Shown: positions 20,046 to 29,625 of the stretch, piece by piece | Position numbering within the stretch: position 1 is the stretch's first letter | Layout of the letters: every line of letters begins with the position of its first letter | Source of the DNA: Topomyia yanbarensis | Lineage: Eukaryota; Arthropoda; Insecta; Diptera; Culicidae | DNA: 64,000 nt | Assembly (NCBI RefSeq): GCF_030247195.1 | Contig: NC_080670.1 | Coordinates: 94,368,711 to 94,432,710 of the forward strand | Direction of reading: 5' to 3' | Notes under the pieces: model-generated | The model's input: the letters and a program-made list of their open reading frames with translations, nothing else | What the model was told of the DNA's origin: nothing | The model's database searches: none | Made by a program: the position numbers and the translations under genes

Positions 20046-20561
20046 TGTTAAAGCTAGAAAAACCGCTCCGTCTGGCAACACTAAATATGATCCACAAGAC
20101 GAGGATCACTTGATCTTGCTTCATCGCAACTATATTGTATATCCATTTCATTGCCCTTATCAAGAATAGGTAGTAGATAATTAAGATAGCACTAGGCACG
20201 ATCACCCATCGCTCGGGATCGATCGTGATCTATATTCATCACACTGACCCATCGTATCGCAATGAATACGAGGGCAGTATCAGTATCAGTTACACTACGC
20301 ATCCGTTTGCATCGTACATTCTTTACAAAGAATAAATTAGTAGAGCTTAAATATACTTTGTCTTTCACAAATAAAGTGCATATTTTTTCGGATTAAAAGA
20401 AGTGGTGTTTCTAAGGCGAACAACCAAAACTTTCCGGCATCTACGAGTAACCCGTCATTATAAATAGTCGCATGTGCACGATCGCGATTAAGTGCCTGAA
20501 CATTCAGTTTCTGTAGTGCCATTTCGACAAATCGCCAACGGTACCGGTAAGACTTTAAACA
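20046..20561 (+). repeat. 5' LTR of the BEL/Pao element
   Basis: 516 bp. An arthropod-type initiator TCAGTT lies at 20286-20291, with AATAAA signals at 20331 and about 20370. It ends TTTAAACA. A minus-strand open frame inside it (20337-20672) is fortuitous; the same reading recurs in the other LTR. Confidence 0.92.
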
Positions 20562-20566
20562 TTTTT

Positions 20567-20583
20567 TGGTCCTTCGAGCCGGA
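20567..20583 (+). promoter_or_regulatory. Primer-binding site, fits tRNA-Tyr
   Basis: TGGTCCTTCGAGCCGGA lies five bases past the LTR. Its complement ends GGACCA and contains the acceptor strand expected for a eukaryotic tRNA-Tyr (5' end CCTTCGA), judged from memory of that tRNA. Confidence 0.7.
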
Positions 20584-20649
20584 TCCTTTGATCCAGAGGA
20601 CCGTTGGGCGACAGTTTTAGTGGTACAATAGACATTTTTTTTTTTTCTT

Positions 20650-21098
20650 AAAATACGTTTATTTAGGCCCAAATGCTGTAGCTTAACGAGGCCGATAATT
20701 CATTTTTTTTATATTACATGTCACATGTTAGTGGGGGAAGGGAAAGCCGTATTTAGGGGCGGCTTGCTCCCCTCTTATGTAAGTAAAGGAAAAAGGTAGG
20801 AAGTGGGATACATATTGTGTAATTGACATCGTCGTTTGCTGATTGATCATTGTGGCGGATATGCACACTTTGTTGTAGTGTTGTAGTTTCCAGCCTGTAA
20901 TCGCAGGGGCGAGGGGAGGGTCGATATTTCGGATAATTATTGGCACTCTATATCATCTGCATGTGCGGTATGTCATGATGTTCTGGATAGACGGTTATCA
21001 AGAAGAGTGTGCACCGAAGACTCGTGAAGCAATGCCATATTGTAGATACAGGGATAGGTTGGTGAGATTCTACTGTGAATGAGAGAGGGTAAAATGTA
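20650..21098 (-). other. 3' UTR of the full-length I-like LINE
   Basis: About 450 bases between the ORF2 stop and the A tail. It contains an AATAAA (in GGGCCTAAATAAACG) close to the 3' end and is shared with 626-1070. Confidence 0.8.
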
Positions 21099-24000
21099 TT
21101 AAACTTGGACATCAATGGTTTTCAAAAAGATATAGATAAGAAAAATATAGGGGTGGTCACGGCTTGCCAGGACGTCCCGGACTGGCACATAGGGTGATCT
21201 ACCTCGGGCCCGAAGGGAATCTATTAGTTGGGACCTGGCAACACAGTACTCTGCGCACAGCCAAACAACATGCTCGATGTCGTGATAGCCGTTCTCACAA
21301 ACACAATGATTATTTTCAGCAAGCCCTATACGACGGAGATGCGCGTCAAACGAGTAATGGTTGGACATGATCCTTGACATCGTACGAATAAAGTCCCGGT
21401 TCACATCCAACCCCTTAAACCAAGCATTCGTTGATACCTTCGGGATAATGGAATGTAGCCACCGTCCCAGATGCCCATTGCTCCATGAGGTTTGCCAACT
21501 ATCGAGCATCCTCTGACGAGAGATACTGAAAAATTCGTTGAAGCAAATTGGTCTTTCGTAAGTGTCGCCTTCTAATGCGCCCACCTTGGCTAAAGAGTCC
21601 GCCTTCTCATTGCCCGCAATAGAACAATGTGACGGGACCCAAACCAAGGTAATCTGGTAAGATTTTTCAGATAAAGCACTCAGATATTCCCGTATTTTCC
21701 CCAGGAAATACGGTGAGTGCTTTCCAGGCTTCGCCGCACGGATGGCCTCAATGGAGCTGAGACTATCCGAAACGATGAAGTAATGGTCTGAGGGCAGGGT
21801 GTCAATGATCCCGAGAGTATACTGAATGGCAGCTAATTCTGCGACGTAAATTGAAGCAGGATCATTGAGTTTGAATGAGGCAGCAAGATTTTCGTTGAAG
21901 ATACCGAAGCCTGTGGACCCGTCGAGAATTGATCCGTCAGTGTAGAACATTTTGGCGCAGTCGACTTGATGGTATTTGTTATAGAAAATATTTGGGACCA
22001 CTTGTGGGCGAATATGATCCGGAATTCCACAAATCTCTTCCTTCATGGATGTATCGAAAAATACAGTTGGATCAGAAGTATCTAAGAGATGAGCACGGTT
22101 GACGTTATATGTAGATGAATTGATGTTCTGTGCCATGTAATCGAAGTACAAGGACATGAATCGGGTCTGAGAATTAAGCTCGACAAGCCTTTCGCAATTT
22201 GCAATCACCAATGGGTTCAGAATATCGCATCGAATGAGCAATCGATATGAGAGGTCCCAGAATCGATTTTTCAGCGGAAGAACGCCCGCCAGCACTTCGA
22301 GACTCATCGTATGGGTCGAGTGCATGCAACCCAAGGCAATACGCAAGCAACGATACTGGATTCGCTCCAGTTTGATGAAGTGTATGTTCGCAGCGGAGCG
22401 AAAGCAGAAACATCCGTACTCCAACACTGATAATATCGTTGTTTGGTACAACCTGATTAGGTCTCCTGGATGGGCACCCCACCATGTTCCAGTTATTGTA
22501 CGGAAAAAGTTGATCCTTTGTTGGCACTTCTGTTTCAGATACCTAATGTGACATCCCCAGGTACCTTTAGAGTCGAACCATACCCCGAGATATTTGAATG
22601 TTGAAGCCTGAGCAATAGTTTGATCCATTAATTGAAGCTGTAGTTGCGCTGGTTCACGCTTTCTAGAAAATACGACTAGCTCAGTTTTCTCCGTGGAGAA
22701 CTCGATACCCAGTTGGAGAGCCCATGCAGACAAATTGTCCAAGGTATCTTGCAGTGGTCCTTGCAAGTCGACGGCTTTAGGACCTGTAATAGAGACCACA
22801 CCGTCATCTGCAAGCTGCCTTAGCGTGCAGGAATTGACAAGACATTCGTCAATGTCATTCACGTAAAAATTGTAGAGGAGAGGGCTTAGACATGAGCCCT
22901 GGGGAAGGCCCATGTAGCTAAATCGTGATGTCGATAAATCGCCATGCGAGAAATGCATTTGTTTTTCAGACAACAGGTTTAGCAAAAAGTTATTTAAAAT
23001 TGGCGAAAGACCATGCTGGTGCAACTTCTCATAAAGAATGTTGATCGAAACTGAATCGAAAGCCCCCTTAATATCCAAGAATACTGATGCCATCTGCTCT
23101 TTGTTAGCATATGCCATTTGAATTTCTGTTGAGAGCAACGCAAGGCAATCGTTCGTCCCTTTGCCTTTGCGGAAGCCAAATTGTGTATCTGACAGTAAGC
23201 CATTTGTTTCGACCCAATTGTCGAGCCGAAACAGGATCATTTTCTCGAACAACTTCCGGATACAGGACAGCATTGCAATCGGACGATACGAATTGTGGTT
23301 GGAGGCTGGTTTTCCTGGTTTTTGGATGGCGATGACCCTCACCTGTCTCCAGTCATGTGGGACAATGTTACCCTCAAGAAACCTATTAAATAAATTCAAC
23401 AAGCGTCTTTTGGCAGAGTCTGGCAGATTCTTCAATAAGTTGAATTTAATTCTATCTGGCCCCGGGGCTTTATTGTTACATGATAAGAGAGCAAGTGAGA
23501 ACTCCACCATCGTAAACGGTGTTTCGTTCGCGGTATTGTAAGGCGACGCGGCGCGGTAGATTTTCTGTGCCGGGGCGGAATCCGGACATACCTTCTTGGC
23601 GAAATCGAATATCCAACGGTTTGAATATTCCACGCTCTCGTTAGTACTGTTTCGGTTTCGCATACGTCGGGCCGTGCCCCAAAGAGTGCTCATCGATGTT
23701 TCTCTTGTTAACCCGTCGACAAACCGGCGCCAGTAACTGCGTTTCTTAGCTTTCATTAAATTTTTCATTCGCTTTTCTAATATCGCGTACACTCGATAAC
23801 TAGCAACTAACCCGTCGTTCCGGAAGGTTTTATACGCGGCAGCTTTCTCCGCGTACACGTCTGAGCACTCTTTGTCCCACCACGGGTTGGGAGAACGTTT
23901 TTGGGTGTTCACGTCGGGTACTCGTTTCGTCTGAGTTTGAATCGCGCTATCGAGAATCGAGTTGGACAAAAACTTATATTCTTCTTCCGGGGGAAGTATC

Positions 24001-24785
24001 TGTGTTGAATCGATAGTTTTGGATATCTCAGCAGCGTAGCTCTTCCAATCAATGTTTCGTGTGAGGTCATAGGGAACATTGATTGGTGTCGATGGTCTTG
24101 AACCAGTGGTGATTGCAATTACAATTGGTAAGTGGTCACTACCGTGGGGATCAGATATTACCTTCCACTTGCAATCTAACCGTAGTGATGTCGAGCATAA
24201 AGATATGTCCAGTGCACTTGCTTGCGCAGGTGGTCTAGGAATTCGTGTCATTTCCCCTGTGTTCAGAATTGTCATATTGAAGTTGTCACAAAGGTCTTGA
24301 ATTGTCGAAGATCGATTATCGTCGTATAGACAGCCCCACCCCGTACCGTGAGAGTTAAAGTCTCCAAGAAGCAGGCGGGGCGAGGGAAGGTGTTCAATCA
24401 CGTTGGAGAATCTTCGATATCCCATCATGGCCCTAGGAGGAATGTAAATAGAAGCAATGCAAAGATCTTTGCCTTTGATTGTTGTTTGACAAGCGACAAC
24501 TTCAATGCCTGGCGTCGAAGGGAGGTTGATTCGATTGAAGGAGTAGCACTTTTTGATCCCTAAAAGTACCCCCCCATATGAGTCTTCTCGATCCAAGCGG
24601 ATAATGTTAAAATCGTGGAAGTTGAGGTTTATATTAGAAGTTAGCCATGTTTCACATAGGGAAAATGCATCACAATGATTGTAATTTAGCAAGTGTTTTA
24701 ATGAATCAATTTTGGGGATAATACTTCTGCAGTTCCACTGTAAAACAGTGATCAGATCCCTAATTCCGTCTAATAAGTTAGCCAT
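21099..24785 (-). CDS. ORF2 of the I-like LINE: endonuclease, reverse transcriptase, RNase H
   Basis: 1228 codons, ATG at 24785. An AP-type endonuclease fills residues about 10-235 (LQWNCRSI, CETWLT, GDFNSHGTGWG, SDHLPIVI); it nicks the target DNA. RT spans about 470-745, with motif A LDIKGAFDSV near 570, GLPQGSCLSP and motif C LADD near 658. RNase H spans about 945-1075 with its acidic residues in place (FYTDGS, VAELAAI, VSDSLSS, WVPSHCSIAGNEKADSLAK). A Cys/His cluster (HCVCENGYHDIEHVVWLC) sits near the C-terminus. No stop or frameshift is seen. The start codon overlaps the ORF1 stop (ATGGCTAA), suggesting translation coupled to ORF1. Confidence 0.93.
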   Translation of the reverse strand: MANLLDGIRDLITVLQWNCRSIIPKIDSLKHLLNYNHCDAFSLCETWLTSNINLNFHDFNIIRLDREDSYGGVLLGIKKCYSFNRINLPSTPGIEVVACQTTIKGKDLCIASIYIPPRAMMGYRRFSNVIEHLPSPRLLLGDFNSHGTGWGCLYDDNRSSTIQDLCDNFNMTILNTGEMTRIPRPPAQASALDISLCSTSLRLDCKWKVISDPHGSDHLPIVIAITTGSRPSTPINVPYDLTRNIDWKSYAAEISKTIDSTQILPPEEEYKFLSNSILDSAIQTQTKRVPDVNTQKRSPNPWWDKECSDVYAEKAAAYKTFRNDGLVASYRVYAILEKRMKNLMKAKKRSYWRRFVDGLTRETSMSTLWGTARRMRNRNSTNESVEYSNRWIFDFAKKVCPDSAPAQKIYRAASPYNTANETPFTMVEFSLALLSCNNKAPGPDRIKFNLLKNLPDSAKRRLLNLFNRFLEGNIVPHDWRQVRVIAIQKPGKPASNHNSYRPIAMLSCIRKLFEKMILFRLDNWVETNGLLSDTQFGFRKGKGTNDCLALLSTEIQMAYANKEQMASVFLDIKGAFDSVSINILYEKLHQHGLSPILNNFLLNLLSEKQMHFSHGDLSTSRFSYMGLPQGSCLSPLLYNFYVNDIDECLVNSCTLRQLADDGVVSITGPKAVDLQGPLQDTLDNLSAWALQLGIEFSTEKTELVVFSRKREPAQLQLQLMDQTIAQASTFKYLGVWFDSKGTWGCHIRYLKQKCQQRINFFRTITGTWWGAHPGDLIRLYQTTILSVLEYGCFCFRSAANIHFIKLERIQYRCLRIALGCMHSTHTMSLEVLAGVLPLKNRFWDLSYRLLIRCDILNPLVIANCERLVELNSQTRFMSLYFDYMAQNINSSTYNVNRAHLLDTSDPTVFFDTSMKEEICGIPDHIRPQVVPNIFYNKYHQVDCAKMFYTDGSILDGSTGFGIFNENLAASFKLNDPASIYVAELAAIQYTLGIIDTLPSDHYFIVSDSLSSIEAIRAAKPGKHSPYFLGKIREYLSALSEKSYQITLVWVPSHCSIAGNEKADSLAKVGALEGDTYERPICFNEFFSISRQRMLDSWQTSWSNGHLGRWLHSIIPKVSTNAWFKGLDVNRDFIRTMSRIMSNHYSFDAHLRRIGLAENNHCVCENGYHDIEHVVWLCAEYCVARSQLIDSLRARGRSPYVPVRDVLASRDHPYIFLIYIFLKTIDVQV

Positions 24786-26160
24786 CGAAGGATACGATCG
24801 CTGTAAGGAGGGGCCATTGTTCAGTCAACTGTTTTAAAAATGTTCTTACTGTTGGTAGAATAGCAACCAGCAAGCTTTTCATAGGATCGGTAATGTTGAA
24901 AGCTGTGAATATCCAGTCCACAATGTCAGAAAATTTAAGGAATCCCGTTTTAGGTTGAGTTTCTGACTGTAAAATTGGAGCACTTGGGATTTTTGGTGCC
25001 CCGGGGAGTGCTGGGAACTCCTGGTTGTATCTCAATTTCCCAAAACCAGGAGGTATTATCTTCGGATTTGTACCAGCACTTCCAGTTGATGAATTATTTT
25101 TATTTTGTACCCTTGTTTGGGACAACCTAGGACCCTTACGAGGAAGTTCAGGTGAGTTTTGATTAGGTCTTTTCCTAGAGTTTCCAAGCGGAGCCAAAGA
25201 ATGCCCCTCGCAAGGGTCGTTAGAGGCGTTATCGTCAGTTGGCAAGAGAGCGAATGGGTTTTCGGAGATAAGTGGAACAGCTCTTTTAAGCATTTCTGCG
25301 TAAGAGCGTCTGGAGCGATCTTTGGCGGATCGCTTCAGTTTATCCGCGCGAAGTTTGTACGTTGGGCATGTCAAAAGTGCATGCGGATTCTCCCCACAGT
25401 AAACACACTTCTCAGCGGGCCTACTGCAAGTATCATCCGCATGGCGTTCCCCACATTTACCGCACCGTTGCTTGTTGCTACAGTAGGTGGCCGTGTGACC
25501 TAGCTGCTTGCAATTGGAACAATTCATGACCCGCGGTACAAACAGGCGTACAGGTAGACGAGCTCCTCCCACTTCAACGTAGCTCGGAAGTGCAGATCCG
25601 GCGAAGGTTACGCGAAACGAGTCTGATGGATAGTAATTACCATCTTCGATGGACTTTGAATGCAATTGCTTGCACTCCAAAATCTTAACTGATTGAAGGT
25701 TAGGGTCCTTAAAGCGGCCAGCCCCATCATTCATCAGATCATCGACAGTTAGACCCGCATCACTTACCACACCGTCGATCTCCACATCACGAGAAGGGAT
25801 GTAGACGCGATACTCCAGCGTAAAGAGGCTATTGCTAACGATATCATTGGCCTGTTTCAAGTCAGTAACGACTACGCGCAGTTTATCTGACTGAACCTTT
25901 TTAATCTCGGTTACGGCCGAGTAACGTTTTGTCAGCTCCCGTGCAACAGTTATGCTGTTTAACGGTTTATTTTTGGGCCGAAAGTATACCACCCAAGGAC
26001 CAGCGGATCCATCCTGGTAAACCTTGACTCGGGGGGGCTGTGAGACATTGGGGGAAAGTGGGGGAAGTGGATCGACCATAACATTATCTGTCTCAGTATC
26101 AGATATACGTTCTTCTTCATAATATTCCTCTTCGGAGGGTGATCCTTCTGTTTGTTCCAT
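24778..26160 (-). CDS. ORF1 (nucleic-acid-binding gag-like protein) of the I-like LINE
   Basis: 460 codons, ATG at 26160. The N-terminus is acidic (residues 1-30, Glu/Asp-rich) and is followed by a structured region (VVYFRPKNKPLNS, then DSFRVTFAGSALPSYVEV). Three CCHC-type knuckles lie at about residues 212-262: CSNCKQLGHTATYC, CGKCGERHADDTC with a shortened spacing, and CVYCGENPHALLTC. A basic Lys/Arg/Ser region and a Pro-rich tail follow. Such ORF1 proteins coat element RNA in the particle; the function is known for the family and inferred here. It ends TAA at 24778-24780, inside the ORF2 start. Confidence 0.92.
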   Translation of the reverse strand: MEQTEGSPSEEEYYEEERISDTETDNVMVDPLPPLSPNVSQPPRVKVYQDGSAGPWVVYFRPKNKPLNSITVARELTKRYSAVTEIKKVQSDKLRVVVTDLKQANDIVSNSLFTLEYRVYIPSRDVEIDGVVSDAGLTVDDLMNDGAGRFKDPNLQSVKILECKQLHSKSIEDGNYYPSDSFRVTFAGSALPSYVEVGGARLPVRLFVPRVMNCSNCKQLGHTATYCSNKQRCGKCGERHADDTCSRPAEKCVYCGENPHALLTCPTYKLRADKLKRSAKDRSRRSYAEMLKRAVPLISENPFALLPTDDNASNDPCEGHSLAPLGNSRKRPNQNSPELPRKGPRLSQTRVQNKNNSSTGSAGTNPKIIPPGFGKLRYNQEFPALPGAPKIPSAPILQSETQPKTGFLKFSDIVDWIFTAFNITDPMKSLLVAILPTVRTFLKQLTEQWPLLTAIVSFDG

Positions 26161-26597
26161 TTTGTTGCGGGAGCAACACGCTCGACCGCACTGTTTAACT
26201 TAAATCAAAATAAAAAATCAAAAGCAATAAAAAGAAAAAAATCGATAAGAAAAGTAAAAAACGAAACACTTCACCAGTTGGTTCCTGACGAGCTGGTAGG
26301 TGAATTGATCCTTCGTTTCTTTTATCCGTCACCCGCGTGACCTTCACACAGTAGAGCTGATATAGCTCGTCTAAACAAAGCCGTCTTTCAGGCAAGAAAA
26401 ATGTTTAGTAACGCACTTCACTGCACTACTTTAACTGATATCGCAGGTAACAATTATCACTCGCGGGACTGTTTATTAGTAATGCTTTACTGCAGCCTCT
26501 GCCACAGCAAGCACCTTCGTACCACCGAAAAAACTAAACCACACCGGAGAGAACAAAAAGCACTTGTTTCCCGGTACAAAGTTGGGTTACGAATGAC
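26161..26597 (-). promoter_or_regulatory. 5' UTR / internal promoter region of the I-like LINE
   Basis: 437 bases lie between the 5' end (GTCATTCGTAACCCAAC on the minus strand) and the ORF1 ATG. I-type LINEs carry their Pol II promoter at the very 5' end; no clear TATA box is seen. An A/T-rich stretch lies just before the ATG (26190-26270). Confidence 0.5.
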
Positions 26598-26609
26598 ACA
26601 ATAGACATT

Positions 26610-27722
26610 GTGACCGCGTGGAAGTGAGACAATAGGGATCTTTAATTTGGAAAAATTGTGCCAGTTTTTCATATGTATTGGTAGCGGGTGTCCTTACGAG
26701 TACACTCATATCATTCTTAAACCTTAATTATTCCTTTATGATTTTTAAATTAAAAAAAAACCAAATTAAACTCAACCAGCAAACTGACAGTTGTCCTACT
26801 AAATGACGTATCTGCAAATATCTCGTTCGCCTCATTGTTAACCGGGACAGCACCCCACACAGCATGATCTGGTACTTTGTCAATCCGCTAGCAACCTGCC
26901 ATCCCAAGTTTCATCTGCAAACTATGGTAGATCTGATAAGGCAACCTATAGGATCGTGCAAGTCGCATGGGTTTGGATGTGTTATTGTCCTAAAAGGAAA
27001 CAAACTAAAAAATGTTTTTTTCAATAGTTTCGGGCCAAAAAATTGAAAAAGGACTGAGATATTAACTCACGGTACTAATCTGCATCAGAATATGCCTTAA
27101 CCCGCACACCCCTAAAGATCCCTATAGTGCCGGTTTGGAACAATAGTGACGTCAGTTAATCCGCCATCGCAATTGTGGTTTCAACGCACTTGGCTGAAAA
27201 CCGCCATTGTACCAAACGGAACGGGACGGCGGAGAGCGACGGAGAGCTAAGTGCACAGGGCTTCGGATCGCTTGGAAGGCTCACTTCGACACACGGAGGA
27301 ACCAGGATCAACATCTGAACCAAGAAAAAGGGAAGTACTGTTGCATGTGATCTGTGGTGGCGTCATGCATGAGACGTGCACCGATGAGTAGGGTGGTTCG
27401 TAAAAATAAAATAGTGGAGATAAATAGATTTTTCCTTTGCATGCAAATTTTGTGATCCCTGAGTTTGAGATTGACGGTTGGTCTTGGTTCTGCTGGCATT
27501 TTTTTTTTTTGGCTTGTTACTCATCTGGTTGGTTCTCCTCGCTGCAGTCAATTTTATTGGGTTGTTCAGTCTTCTGTCACCTCGGGGACGTCGAGTAGAG
27601 TCGCGGTTTGCGGTGTTCGAGTGAAAAGGTGAAGTGTAAAAAGTGAATGACATTAATAAACTTTGAAGTGCAGTGTAGTAGTGATATTAATTGAAAATAG
27701 TACGAGAGTGAATTAAATAAAA
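26610..27722 (+). other. BEL/Pao leader region, right part
   Basis: This untranslated sequence continues the BEL/Pao leader after the LINE insertion (the left part is 20584-20636). No supported ORF precedes the gag ATG at 27723. Short T and A homopolymers occur at 26750 and 27500. It is long for a leader, so undetected small insertions are possible. Confidence 0.5.
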
Positions 27723-28817
27723 ATGTCCAGTGAACTAAAAGATTTGAAACGGCAGGAGCGACAGTTACAAAGCACATTCAACGGCGCAAAGCAGTTTTTG
27801 CTAAAATTCAAACCAGAAAGGCATGCCGGTCACGTTGATAGTCGATTAGAGCTGCTGGAAGCCGCGATGAAGAAATTTTACTCGGTGCGAAGAAAAATCG
27901 AGTTGTTAGCTGACGAAGACGATGATAAGGAAGCATTCGATACCAAGGAAACACCAGGAGATCGTGCTGCTCGTGTTGAAGCTCTTGCTCAAAGGCGCGA
28001 AGCCGACAATTTTCAGATTCTTCAGAACGCCGAAGACCTTTACTGTGAGCTGAAGTCATCGCTGCAGTCCCTGAGACCAGGAACATCAATACCGGTCCCA
28101 GCTGACGTTTTGCCAGCTCCAGCACAGGCTCCTTCTTGTTCGTTGTCGCGAGTAAAGTTACCCGAAATTCGCTTACCTAGTTTCGGAGGCAAAACTAGCG
28201 ACTGGGTCACCTTCCGTGACATGTTTCTGAGCCTTATTCATCGCAACGATCAATTGAGTGCAATCGATAAATTTTCGTACCTGCGATCGTCGCTGGTTGG
28301 TGAAGCTTTGCAAGAGATTGGCACGATAGATATATCTGTAGCCAACTACTCGATCGCATGGGATTTGTTCAAGAAGCGTTATGAAAACCGTAATTTGATA
28401 GTTAAAGCCCATCTCGATGCCTTGTTTGCCATTGAACCAATAAAGCGTGAGCATTACGATGCATTGAGCCAACTTATTAGTGAATTTGATCGTAACCTTC
28501 AGATGTTGGAGAAAGTTGGAGAAGATCCGTCCCAGTGGAGCACAATTTTAGCTCACATGATGTGCTCCAGATTAGATCAATCAACCTTGCGCCATTGGGA
28601 GGCACATTATAGTTCGAAGGAAGTCCCCACATACGATGCTTTGATGACGTTTCTTCGGAATCAGTGTTCCGTTCTTCAATCTATAGCACCAGCAAAGCCT
28701 GTGCATTGTGAGATGAAAAAGCCCAAGTTTACTGTCACTCACACATCCGTGCAATCTTCTAATCGGTGCCCATTCAACATTCAAGTGTCAGAAGTTCATC
28801 AAAATGAAGGTGTCTGA
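27723..28817 (+). pseudogene. BEL/Pao gag, N-terminal part
   Basis: ATG 27723 follows AAATAAAA. A charged, coiled-coil-like N-terminus (LKDLKRQERQLQSTF) leads to the conserved capsid region: VKLPEIRLPSFGGKTSDWVTF, FSYLRSSLVGEALQEI, W.LFKKRYEN. This is the DUF1759 pattern of BEL/Pao gag. A frameshift near 28770 moves the zinc-binding tail to the frame starting at 28804; in the original frame a stop comes at 28815-28817. Confidence 0.88.
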
Positions 28818-29625
28818 GCGGTATGATATGGTGAAACGCTCTCGGTTGTGTTTTAACTGCCTGTCTCCTGCGCATCTAGTTCGATCCTGTACGAAGGGGT
28901 GTTGTCAGCATTGTCATCAGAAACATCATACTCTTCAACATTCTGGAGTAACCAACGGCGGAAGATCATCAGCGTCAATCCCGCAGAATGACTCCTCCGT
29001 CCCACGAGTACAGAATCGACCACAGACAACGAACACTCAACAAACACAGCCACAAGCCCAGAATCAAGCCACACTCACTCAGTACACTGGACCATCCACA
29101 AGCTCATTTCCCACTGCAAATACAAATTCGCATTCGCAATCACACCCACCACCCACCACAGATCGTACTCCCATTACAAACTCTTTACCCGCCAACATCT
29201 ACACACCAAAACGTCAAGTTTTATTATCCACCGCGTTAGTGCGCGTGTCGGACATTTATGGCTACGCTCAATTAGCTAGAGCGCTCTTGGACTCTTGCTC
29301 AGAGTACTGTTTCATCACCACGACTCTTTTTCAAAAGTTAAAGTTGGCTGAGACTGCCAGCTACTTGTCCGTAGCAGGGATCGGTGGTTCTGTAGTCAAA
29401 TCTACAAAGAGCGTAGAGGCTACAGTATCGCCTCGGTCATTGCACATTTCTTCGTATTCCGAGAAGGTGCAGCTGCACGTCTTGCCGAAGCTCACCTCCA
29501 AACTGCCTATGCAGGCAGGACTCTCGCCATTCCGGAAGGTGTTACGTTGGCAGATCCAAATTTCTGCGACCCCGGACCAATTGACCTCATCATTGGTGCT
29601 GAGTACTACTACGATCTGCTGCTGA
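28772..29625 (+). pseudogene. BEL/Pao gag zinc knuckle and protease
   Basis: The second frame carries the CCHC motif CFNCLSPAHLVRSC and a partial second set (CCQHCHQKHH). A long Gln/Thr/Pro-rich linker follows, then the aspartic protease region of DUF1758 type. The active site near 29290 reads LLDSCSEYCF, where BEL/Pao normally has D-S-G; the Gly codon is TGC. A frameshift near 29540 moves the remainder (DLIIGAEYYYDLL) to another frame. Confidence 0.85.

Larger units (their letters stand above)
20637..26597 (-). mobile_element. Full-length I-like non-LTR retrotransposon, both ORFs intact
   Basis: This 5.96-kb element lies in the leader of the BEL/Pao element. A perfect 12-bp duplication ACAATAGACATT flanks it at 20625-20636 and 26598-26609, and it ends in an A tail (T run at 20637-20649 on the plus strand). 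ORF1 (460 codons) and ORF2 (1228 codons) are uninterrupted and overlap by 8 bases. RNase H and three ORF1 zinc knuckles fit the I clade (MosquI-like is a guess). Intact frames, a perfect TSD and a complete 3' tail make it a candidate for recent activity. Three defective relatives lie at 1-1070, 16135-16690 and 45640-46010. Confidence 0.93.

Noticed and set aside
20337..20672. Minus-strand frame shared by 20337-20672 and 44730-45014
   Set aside because: It lies in both LTRs of the BEL/Pao element and ends in unrelated flanking sequence, so the similarity is LTR identity.
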